Source of the DNA: Paraspadella gotoi
Lineage: Eukaryota; Chaetognatha
Length of the DNA: 64,000 bases
Assembly (NCBI GenBank): GCA_051294375.1
Contig: CM119267.1
Location: 8,765,977 to 8,829,976 of the forward strand
Direction of reading: 5' to 3'
Position 1 is the first letter of the stretch. Every line of letters begins with the position of its first letter. Under the pieces are notes generated by a model. The model worked only from the letters and a program-made list of their open reading frames with translations, ran no database searches and was not told the DNA's origin. The translations under genes were made by a program, and so were the position numbers. Shown in pieces: positions 54,185 through 64,000 of the stretch.

Positions 54185-55151
54185 CTTAACGCAAAGGAAC
54201 GGGGGGGCCGGGGTCGAAGGCCGCCCTTTGGGGCCGAAGAATTTGCTTTAATCTCATTGGACGCTGGTTGCCATGGAAACCCGAGTAAAAAGCCAATCGT
54301 GGGACAAGAGCAATATTTTTTCGGAGCGATTTTCCCTCTGGGTTTTTTTTTTTTTGTTAGTTTTTTTAGCCAACCGACTCTCTCGTTTTTTTAAATCCCT
54401 TATGTTTCAATACCTCAATTTATAAATTCAAAAATAATGATAATAAAAGTAAATAAATTTATTAAAAGAAAAACTACTAGTAAATTTGCTCATCCTATCG
54501 ACGTTTTGTGCCTCGTTTTCTTTCTCATATTTTATCTCATTCTTGATCCCCTTTTCTTTTTTCAGATATTTTTTTTAAATTTTCTGATTGTGTACTATAA
54601 CTTTGATATATAAGCATGTACACATATATATAATGAAAGCCTTAATACTATAAAATATAAAAAGACAAAATAGTGTAATTTTGCCAATTTTTCAGACACT
54701 GTCACTGGCTCGCCTCATCTTTTTCCGTATCATGTTTACCACTTTCTCAATATTTATATTCTAAATATATTAGAATAAATGAAGTTTGTTAACAAATCAT
54801 GATAACAATTAACGGCAAGTTTAAGACCTTAAATCATAATTCTATAATTATTAATCATATCTTTATCATCATAATCACCAACTTTTTTATCTTCCATTCC
54901 CGGAAAACCTAAAACTTCATCTCTCAATCAGCTCTCGTCCGTGTCTAACTTACCCACGCGCCTTACTTCCCTCTTCCCCTCTTCCCCTCTTCCCCTCTTC
55001 CCCTCTTCCCCTCCTGATACGACTCCACTTTCTGCGCCGATATTCATTATCCTAGTCGGTCTCCGTCGAGAGTCGAAGGTCTTCGAATATCAATAATTAT
55101 GCTCGATAAAAAATATCCATTCCGATAAATTATCGATTCTGGATTTTTTTT

Positions 55152-55188
<37 letters not shown>

Positions 55189-56580
55189 TCCTTCTTTCCT
55201 CTTTTTTTTGTGTGTGTGACGCCGCGCGTGATGTGGCGTCGCGAGTGACGCTTTTCCTCGACGGCGGTGGAGAAGACTATCGTCGCCATTTTTTTTCGTG
55301 TTCACTAGAAGTATTTGTCCCTCGTGAAAATTAGTAAATCACCTTTTCATTCTTCACCGTTGGTTCACTCGTTGCCTGTGACCCATCTAACCCTTCCTTC
55401 TTTATCCTCTATCCTTCCCCTCTACGAATTCGACCCAATATATCCTTCTTACCTTCTTACCCGCCATTTCCAACGCCGCCCGCCGCGCATAATTTCCGTT
55501 GAGGTCGACGTCGCAACTCCGCCGCAGTCGCCTCTTCGCCGCCGCCGCCGCCGCCTCTCCGCCGCCACATTACCACAGCATATACCTGCAGCAACGTCGG
55601 GATTATTGCCTCCGGACCGTTTCTGCGCTATATATCGCTTCGCCAGTCACCACCCCTTTTTTTGCCTCAACATTCCCTCTTCAAACCGCTCGAGTCTTTC
55701 GAGCCGCTTTCATACTTTCGCCGCGCCAACGCCGGGCCTCCTCACCACCTGCGAAGCTTAGCGCTTGTTTTATGACCGTTTTTGATGGAGGTCACTCACC
55801 TCGCGGTCAAAGCCGCGACGCCGCCGCCGCCGTCTTTCTCGTCGTCGTAAAAAAAAAGGGATAATCGCGAAAGAGGGGGCTTCGGCTGTCGAGGTGGGGT
55901 AAGTTGGTCGGAGTTCTGAATCTTTTGTGAGAGTCGGAAATAAAAGTGAAGTGGAAAAGAAAAAAAGATTATGAAGACACGCAATACCATGAAAAAAAAT
56001 GACAATGAAACAATGACAATGACAAACCCCTCGGCGACCGAGTTCCTTCCGAGTGTCACTTTTGCGGCGGCGGTTGCTGCTGCTACAGCTGCAGCGACAG
56101 CGCGTCGGGGCTGAGACTGCCTTTTCTCTACGTGACGGAAATTCACGTTCTACTTGCCGACCTCTGGGAGAGGCTGTGAAACCGGAGAGTTCAATCTGGG
56201 GAGGTTGGTGCGCCCCTCACAGAGTTGGAGAAGGGTGGTGATTAAAATTGATTTGCTGATAAGCTTTTCTCCCTAAATCTAATGACGGATTCGCTTTAGA
56301 AGTGAAATTAACGTTTGCATTTGAATACTTGATTAATTTCTCTCTCATCATCACTCCCTCCTTTTACGCTCCTTTCTCGCCGCCGCTTGATTGCCGCCAA
56401 CGTCTCGCTCTCTCTCTTTCTCTCCCTCCCTAAATCCTCAATACCTCTCTCTTTCGCTCTCTCTCTCTCTTACTTTTTTATGGCCGTTCAACGTTCTCCG
56501 TCCTCGCTCTTTTACGATCTCTTTTTCTAACCTCTCGTGTTTCTCTCTCTTCTCTCTCTCTACTCCTCTCTCTCTCTCTC

Positions 56581-56611
<31 letters not shown>

Positions 56612-56730
56612 CTCCTTCTCTCTCCTTCCCCACTCTACGACGGTGACTCTCCCGGCTGACCCCTGCGGGCGCCTCCCGCGCCGCCTCTATCTCGTTTTAT
56701 ATCCCTACTTTACCTCCTATTTTCTCTTCT

Positions 56731-56800
<70 letters not shown>

Positions 56801-56865
56801 CTCTTGCCATATTATATGTCTCGCTCTCTCATTTCCCTCCCCCCCTTCCACCAGAGAAAAAAAAA
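52898..56865. other. No confident gene; CT-rich intergenic DNA
   Basis: CT tracts at about 53200-53320, 53510-53625, 54100-54180, 55155-55182 and 56405-56800; an AT-rich part at 54370-54880; (TCTTCCCC)5 at 54972-55011; a CpG-rich block at 55495-55745 with overlapping open frames (one reads HYHSIYLQQRRDYCLRTV) that cannot be resolved. Confidence 0.55.
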
Positions 56866-57325
56866 AAAAAACCACGGGCTTCGCATTCCAGTGCGCCGAT
56901 CTCAATTCTTTTCTACCTCGACGATTTTTTAGCGCCAGACTTTATTACGCCCCGTTTCCCTTTTGTTTTCTTTTTTTTTTTCCGTTTTTCCAGGAAACCA
57001 TTTTTTACGAAAAAGAAAAAAAAACCAACGACCCGGAAAATGGCGTCCTCTGTCTTATCGATAGATTCGAGCGAAAAATAAGAGAGGACAATAGTTTCAA
57101 GCTGGATTACGAGACAGAAAAGGACAAGGAGAGAACAAGGAGGCGAGAGAGACAGAACAGACAAGAGAGACGGTGAAGGCATGCAAATCCTTCGTTTACC
57201 GTTTTCATTTACTCAATCTGCTTCTCATCCCAGTAAAACTACCTCGCATCAAGAGTCATTTCCGCCGAAACGCAAATTAGATTCTTCTCTTGCTGGAACC
57301 CAGCCGTCAGATTGTATTCCTCTCT

Positions 57326-57362
<37 letters not shown>

Positions 57363-57372
57363 CTCTCTTCTC

Positions 57373-57406
<34 letters not shown>

Positions 57407-57622
57407 TCCTTTTGGACCTTCTTCTCGTGTCAGTAATGTAATGCGCAACTACGGCCTGTCTCGCCTTTAATGCCCGAAGACGTTCGAGCATTATTCATTT
57501 TGTACCTTTAAGTGTTTTCCGTATTCAACTCGTTGCTGAGGATACGATTATCGAACTTTCAATTGGTACCCTAGTTTTTCTTTCGAAGGCAACATCTGTG
57601 ACGTAAACGAAATAAAAAAAAG
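56866..57622 (+). repeat. Satellite-flanking block, copy with satellite
   Basis: Matches 61137-61870. It contains AAGAAAAAAAAACCAACGAC, a (CT)n tract and CCTTTTGGACCTTCTTCTCG. After ACGTAAACGAAATAAAAAAA this copy passes into the satellite. Confidence 0.85.
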
Positions 57623-57639
57623 TTAAAAAGAAATAAAAA

Positions 57640-60600
57640 CTTAAAAAAAAAAAACTGGCAAACTTTTTTCAATGTAAAAAGTGAATTAAAAACGTTAAAT
57701 ACACGGCAAGGACGATATTTCCAAAGAGATAAACAACTTTAAAAACAAAGCAAGAAAAACGGCTTTTTCCAATGTAAAAAGAGATAAAAAATTCTAAAAC
57801 ACCGGAAAACGATATTTTCAAAGAAAAAAGAAATTTAAAAACGTCTAAATACTTCTGCAATAAACATTCATCGAGGTTGTTAAAATTGTCGTGAGCGACA
57901 GTTATTAAATATTTTTTATTCAAAACAAACAAATTTCCTCTCTTTTATTTTTATGTCTGCCTTCTCTCTCTCTTTTCTCTTTTTAATTTTATGTAGCCTT
58001 TCTCTCACCTCTCAAATTAGGATAAAAACGTAATACACCAGGAAAACGACTTTTCTCGCTAAAAAAGATATGAAAACTTTAAAAATAACAGAATACGATT
58101 TTTTTCAATGTAAAAAGAAATAAAAAAACTGTTTTAAAAAAACGGCAAACGGTTTTTTTCCAATGTTAAAATGACGGTTAAAAAACACCGAAATAAACAA
58201 CTTTTTTTCTGAAGCTAAAAGGTGGAATAAAAACGGCGTGGTAATACAGCGGCCAGACGATATTTCCAAAGAGATAACAACTTTAAAAACAAAGAAAAAC
58301 GCCTTTTTCCAATGTTAAAAAGAGATAAAAAATTTCTAAAACACCGGAAAACGATATTTTTTAAGAAAAAAAGAAAAAAAACGTTAACATGACTTTCTGC
58401 ATAATTAACATCATCGAGCCGGTTGTTAAAATTGGGTGAGGACAGTTATTAAATAATCTTTTTATCAAAACAAAACAAATTTCCTCTCTTTTATTTTTAT
58501 GTCTCCTTCTCTCTCTCTTTTCTCTTTAATTTTATGTAGCTTTCCTCACTCTCAATAGCATAAAAACGTTAAACACACCAGAAAACGACTTTTTCTCTTG
58601 TAAAAAAATATGAAAACTATTAAAAATAACAGAAAACGATTTTTTCCAATGGATAAAAAGAAATAAAAACTTTTAAAAAAAAACGGCAAAACGTTTTTTC
58701 TAATGTAAAAAGAGTTAAAAAACACCGAAAACGACTTTTCTAAAGTAAAAAGTAATAAAAAACGTTAAAGTACACCGGCAGACGACATCTTCCAAAAATA
58801 ACAACTTTAAAAACAAAGACAAAAACGCTTTTTCCAATGTAAAAAGCAGATAAAAAATTTCTAAAACACCGCGAAAACGCCATATTGTTCAATGAAAAAA
58901 GAAAATAAAAAACGTTAAATACTTCTGCAAATAACATCATTCGAGTGTACGTGCTTAAAACTTGCGGTGAGGACAGTTATTAAATATCTTTTATCCAAAA
59001 AAAAAATTTCCTCATCTTTTATTTATTGGTCTCCTTTCTCTCTCTTCTTTCTCTTTAATTTTACTGTAGCTTTCTCTCACTCTCAAAAGATTTAAAACGT
59101 TAAATACACAGAAAACGACTTTTTCTCTTGTAAAAAGCATATGAAACTTTAAACAAATAACAGAAAACGATTTTTTTCATTGTAAAAAGAAATAGAAACT
59201 TTAAAAAAAAAACGGCAAACGTTTTTTCCAATGCTAAAAATAATATAAAAAAAAACACCGATAAAACGACTTTTCTAAAGTAAAAAAGTGCATAACAACG
59301 TTAATACAGCGGCAGACGATATTCCTCAAAGAGATAACAACTTTTAAAAACAAAGAAAAAGCTTTTTCCAATGTAAAAAGAGATAAAAAAATTTCTAAAA
59401 CAGCCGGAAGAACGTATATTTTCAAAGAAAAAGAAATAACGTTAAATACTTCTGGCAAAATAAACATCATCGAGTGGTTAAAATTGGGTGAGGACAGTTA
59501 TTAAATCATCTTTTTATGTCAAAACAAACAAATGTTCCTTCTCTTTTATTGTTATGTCTCCTTCTCCTCTCTCTTTTCTCTTTAATTTTATGTAGCTTTT
59601 CTCTCACTCTCAATAGACTTAAAAAACGTTAAATGACACCAGAAAAACGACTTTTTCTCGCTAAAAGATATGAAAACTTTAAAAATAACAGAAAAACGAA
59701 GGTTTTTTTCAATGTTAAAAAGAAATAAAAACTTTTAAAAAAAACGGGCAAACGTTTTTTCCAATGTAAGAAAAATATTAAAAAAAAAACACCGATAAAC
59801 GACTTTTACTAAAAGTAAAAAGCTGATAAAAACGTTAGAATACAGCGGCAGACATGATATTTCCAAAGAGATAACAACTTTAAAAACAAAAGAAAAAACG
59901 GCTTTCCAATGCTTACAAAAGAGATAAAAATTTAAAAAAAAAAAAAAAAAAAATTCTAAAACACCGGAAAACGATATTTTTAAAGAAAAAGAAAAAAAAA
60001 CGGTTAAATAACTTCTGCAAATAAAACATCATCGAGTTGCTTCAAAATTGGGTGAGACAGTTATTAAATATTCTTTTTATAGAAACAAACAAATTTCCGT
60101 TCTTTTATTTTTATGTTCTCCTTCTCTCTCTCTTTTCTCTTTAATTTTATGTAGCTTTCTCTCACTCTCATAGATAAAAACGTAAATACACCAGAAAACG
60201 ACTTTTTCTCTGGGTTAAAAAGATATGAAACTTTAAAAAATAACAGAAAACGATTTTTTCCAATGTAAAAAGAAATAAAAACTTTAAAAAAAACGGCAAA
60301 CGTTTTTTCCATGTAAAAAAGAGTTAAAAGAACACCAATAAACGATTTTCTAAAGTAAAAAGTTAATAAAAATGTTAAATACACCCGGACGACCGATATT
60401 TCCAAGAGGATAACAACTTTAAAACAAAGAAAAACGCTTTTTCCAATTAAAAAGAGATAAAAAATTTCTTTAAAACACCCGGAGAAACGATCATTTTCAA
60501 GAAAAAGAAATAAAAAACGTTAAATACTTCTGCAAATAACATCATCGAGGTTGTTAAAATTGCGGTGAGGACAGTATTAAATATCTTTTTATCAAAACAA

Positions 60601-61111
60601 ACAAATTTCCTCTCTTTTATTTTTTATGTCTCCTTCTCTCTCTCTTTTCTCTTAATTTTTATGTAGCTTTCTCTCACTTCTCAAGTAGAGATAAAACGTT
60701 AAATTACACCAGAAAAACGACTCTTTTTTCTCGCACTAAAAAGGATATGAAACTTTAAAAAAATAATAACAGAAACGATTTTTTCCAATTGTAAAAGAAA
60801 TAACAAACCTTTAAAAAAAAGACGGCAAAACGTTCTTTCAATGTAAAAAGAATATTTAAAAAAACATCCGATAAACGACTTTTCTTAAAGTAAAAAAAGT
60901 GATAAAAACGTTACAATAAGCGGCAGACGATATTTGCCAAAGAGCGACTAACAACTTTAAAAACAAAGGAAAACGCTTTTTCCAATGTAAAAAGAGATAA
61001 CAAAATTCCTAAAACACCGGGGGGAAAAACCACATATTTTCAAGAGAAAAAAAATTTAAAAACGTTAAATTACTTCATGCAAATAACGATCATCGAGGTG
61101 TTGAAGATGGT
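57640..61111. repeat. Tandem satellite, ~535-bp units built from ~50-bp sub-repeats
   Basis: The landmark CATCATCGAG recurs (with small changes) near 57866, 58409, 58935, 59464, 60026, 60538 and 61087, giving spacings of about 512-562 bases. Inside each unit, a motif of the type AAAACGATTTTTCCAATGTA followed by AAAAG and AAATAAAAACTTTAAAA recurs about seven times, and one block of TATTTTTATGTCTCCTTCTC and CT-rich sequence occurs once per unit. Copies differ by many single-base indels. Minus-strand open frames with repeated FYIGK are a by-product. Confidence 0.9.
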
Positions 61112-61136
61112 NNNNNNNNNNNNNNNNNNNNNNNNN
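61112..61136. other. Assembly gap, 25 N
   Basis: Ends the satellite; the flanking block restarts after it. Confidence 0.99.
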
Positions 61137-61585
61137 AAAAAAAAACCACGGGTCCGATTCCAGGCGCCGATCTCAATTTCTTTTTCTACCTCGACGATTT
61201 TAGCGCCAGACTTTATTACGCCCCGTTTCCCTTTTTTTTTTCTTTTTTTTTTCCTTTTTCCAGAAACATTTTTTACGAAAAAGAAAAAAAAACCAACGAC
61301 CGGAAAATGGCGTCCTCTTCTTTCGATAGATTCGGAGCGAAAAATAAGAGAGACAATGAGTTTCAACTGGATTCCGAGACAGAAAAGGACAAGAGAGACA
61401 AGAGGCGAGAGGCGAGAGAGACAGACAGACAAGAGAGAGAGTGAAGGCATCAATCCTTCGTTTACCGTTTTCATTTACTCAATCTGTTCTCATCAGTAAA
61501 ACTACCGTCGCATCAAGAGTCATTCCCCAAACGAAATTAGATTTCTTCTCTGCTGTAACCCAGCCGTCAGATTGTATTCCTCTCT

Positions 61586-61622
<37 letters not shown>

Positions 61623-61632
61623 CTCTCTTCTC

Positions 61633-61666
<34 letters not shown>

Positions 61667-61870
61667 TCCTTTTGGACCTTCTTCTCGTGTCAGTAATGTA
61701 ATGCGCAACTACGGCCTGTCTCGCCTTTAATGCACGAAGATTGAGCATTATTCATTTTGTACCTTAAGTGTTTTCCGTATTCAACTCTTGCTGAAGGATA
61801 GATTATCGAACTTCATTGGTTCCCTAGTTTTTCTTTCGAAGGCAGACATTGTGACGTAAACGAAATAAAA
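61137..61870 (+). repeat. Satellite-flanking block, copy without satellite
   Basis: Second copy of 56866-57622. After ACGTAAACGAAATAAAAAAA it continues into unique DNA (GAAAGAAAGTATCGATGAAT) instead of the satellite. Confidence 0.85.
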
Positions 61871-62251
61871 AAAGAAAGAAAGTATCGATGAATATATAAA
61901 TAAAACAAGGAATTATTTTTCGATTAATGCAGTTCGACCTTTCAACATCGTTTCGTTTTATATCGAAAGCATAATTCGCTCTTGACATTTTAGGCGAATC
62001 TAGCTTTTGTATTTTTGGCAGCCTTTATTTATGACGTTTCCGTTTTCATTAAATCTCATTAGTCAGTGTTTTCCACTTGCTTATTTTTCTATTCCGACAC
62101 TCCCAGACACTCTCATAAAGCGGTCACAACCCTTAGAAACAGAAACTCAAATTTACAGCTCAACCTCACTTTCGACTCCCAAACCCACACCTTCTGACCC
62201 CGTCCCCCAGCGTCTCCGCGAACTGGGAAACCTCAGGGAATTTCCACCCAA

Positions 62252-62369
<118 letters not shown>

Positions 62370-62442
62370 GAGAGAGGGAAAAAAATTGCCAGGAAAATCA
62401 GGCGATTCGTATTCGAATGTGAATGAAGGGGAAAACGGAAGA

Positions 62443-62467
62443 ATGGCCGACTCCCGTTTTTGGAGGG
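62443..62467 (+). CDS. Candidate first coding exon
   Basis: ATG in a strong context (GAAGAATGGCC) starts MADSRFWR, followed by GG|GTAAGT at 62468 and a second GTAAGT at 62476. The frame is also open upstream (CCAGGAAAATCAGGC..., GKSGDSYSNVNEGENGR), so this may be an internal exon beginning at the CCAG ending 62392. The (GA)n tract would then sit just upstream. No downstream partner is identified. Confidence 0.27.
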
Positions 62468-62987
62468 GTAAGTGGGTAAGTTCGTGGGTGAGGCGAGCAC
62501 CCCCCGGATTTCGGTGGTTATATGACATGCTCGGAGCGAGTCCAGTTTTCGAGATAATAATAATGTGAGTTCGGCGAAGTCCTATTTAAAAGCAAAGGGG
62601 AAGTTTTTTGCTTAAATCGTGTTGAGTAAGTTAAGATAAAAAAATAAAAATCTTGGCAAAATCCAGAAAGTTTTCATTAGTGCCTTACTTGGCAGCGGTT
62701 CCCTTCATTCGATTTCCCTTTCCAATTTCACTGGTCGGTCTTTACTTTTTTTCTGTGGTTCTTTTTTTTCACTCCTGCCGCATCACTCTTGGAATTCCAC
62801 ACACTACAATTTCCTAACATCACATCACATCACATCACAGGCTAATTGCTGCCTCTTCCGCCATTTTCCTCTGCGCTTCCACGATCACTTACCTTCCCTT
62901 ACCTCATATTCACTTCGTCACACTCAACTCTTTACACACGCCACTCCTCACCTCTCCTCGTCTTTCCTCACCCGTCCTTACCTTCCT

Positions 62988-63037
62988 NNNNNNNNNNNNN
63001 NNNNNNNNNNNNNNNNNNNNNNNNNNNNNNNNNNNNN
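62988..63037. other. Assembly gap, 50 N
   Basis: Run of N ending at a (GA)n tract. Confidence 0.99.
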
Positions 63038-63465
63038 AGAGAGAGAGAGAGAGAGAAATGTAACTCTTGGGGATTGAGAGGGGTTTAAAATTGTCACATT
63101 AAGCCGGGATTTTGATTTTGTGCCACAGAGACAGAGAGAGAGAGGAGATCGCAAATCCTACTTGTCCACTTTGCAAATCTAAAAATCTTGAAAAGAGACA
63201 ACAGACTCTATAAATTTGGGACCTGAATCGTTCAATTTTTATACCTTTTTTCAGTTAGCGTTATTCGTCTCTAGGCAACTAGCAAAATGTTTTGTTAAAC
63301 ATTCGCTTTACAAACCTTCTTGCGTCTGACAACGAAGACGACAACAACAACGAATGATTACAACAAAAGACGACGAAGAAAACGCGAAGACCAAAGAGTA
63401 AGATGACAAAGGAAGAATAGCATTGACGACGANNNNNNNNNNGACGACGACGACGAGGGGCATAA
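63038..63465. other. No gene seen; GA tract, GAC-rich sequence and a 10-N gap
   Basis: (GA)n at 63038-63056, then CAA/GAC-rich sequence around 63330-63456 interrupted by N at 63433-63442. Confidence 0.7.
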
Positions 63466-63740
63466 TCAGTATTCGTATTTGGAGAGGCCGTCGAGACGAG
63501 GAGATGAATTCCTTTCAGTCCCGGAAGGACTTTTAGAGATAAGAGACTCGCGGGAATAATGGCACCGCCGCCAGTCGGAAGGTGGCGGTGAGAGTAGGTA
63601 GTGGTGCCAGAGGGATAGCGGTGTGTTATGGTGGTCGAGTGCGAGGTGGTCGGAGTTAGAAAGAAAGTCGGTCTGTCGTGGAGAAAAGAAAGGAGGGCGA
63701 GTCGTTTGCGGTCGCACGAACGGTCTCCGGCCGTTTTGAG
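63466..63740 (-). CDS. Candidate minus-strand terminal exon (opposite strand also open)
   Basis: Minus strand: acceptor CCTTGGCAG, then about 90 open codons including NSDHLALDHHNTPLSLWHHY and SGTERNSSPRLDGLSKYEY, stop TGA. Plus strand over 63449-63560: an Asp run, then GHNQYSYLERPSRRGDEFLS and VPEGLLEIRDSRE to TAA, equally protein-like. The strand cannot be settled by eye, and either or both may be chance. Confidence 0.25.
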
Positions 63741-63747
63741 CTGCCAA

Positions 63748-64000
63748 GGTTAGTTTTTCTTGGGTAATTATGATACAATATGGATGAGAGCTGACACGAG
63801 TTGTCTCCTCAATGCTTTTATTTATAAACTCGTGAATATAAATTGGGTTTTAAGCGAGAAATATCTTCTTTCGTTTTTAAGACAATGACCCTTTTTTTAA
63901 GTTACGTACCGACTCGACCAAAATTGTCGTTTTTATCTCCACGACGTCAAGTCTCGGCGTCTTGCGATTGACCTTTTATTCAGTTACTTGATCTTTTCTC
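63748..64000. other. No gene seen at the window end
   Basis: AT-rich sequence without clear exons. Confidence 0.6.

Noticed and set aside
57669-60405. Minus-strand frames with repeated FYIGK / FTLEK motifs
   Set aside because: They arise from the ~50-bp satellite sub-repeats and are broken by indels in most units.

Overview
This is a 64 kb piece of nuclear DNA from a multicellular animal, seen in a draft, gapped assembly. The evidence is spliced coding exons with GT/AG borders and matching phases, very dense (GA)n/(CT)n microsatellites, gaps of 10, 25, 50 and several hundred N, and a structured satellite. Two spliced plus-strand genes are well supported. Nothing bacterial, phage-like or CRISPR-like is visible. 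The (GA)n load and the short introns of the second gene would fit an invertebrate, perhaps an arthropod, but I cannot name the species.

Layout. 1-2700 is an extreme A+C-rich (G+T-poor) strand with no gene. 2700-5121 is non-coding sequence with a few weak exon candidates on both strands. 5122-14862 holds at least 18 exons of a large protein rich in His, Gln, Ser, Tyr and Pro. It has a basic nuclear-localisation-like patch, a KQEP-type phospho-dependent SUMO motif and a polyglutamine minisatellite, so it is probably a nuclear regulator; its start and end are not in view. A 1.5 kb block of it (exons 4-6) appears twice on either side of a 25-N gap, which looks like an assembly duplication of two alleles. 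14863-48111 is 33 kb without a confident gene: microsatellites, CpG-rich blocks, a second duplicated block (24.5-26.2 kb), a roughly 6 kb imperfect palindrome centred on a gap at 34.24 kb, and a candidate inverted-repeat element at 40.25-41.03 kb.

48112-50624 holds a complete five-exon gene for a 638-residue protein: signal peptide, acidic segment, long coiled coils, one transmembrane helix and a short basic tail. I recognise no family. Two large gaps follow. 52.9-56.8 kb is CT-rich and non-coding. 57.64-61.11 kb is a tandem satellite with a period near 530-540 bp, itself built from roughly 50 bp sub-repeats. Its left flank is repeated after the next gap in a form that lacks the satellite, which suggests an insertion polymorphism. 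The last 2 kb holds a possible first coding exon and ambiguous open frames.

The two supported genes show no visible functional link. Weak single-exon candidates are given with low confidence, because short open frames can be protein-like by chance on either strand.
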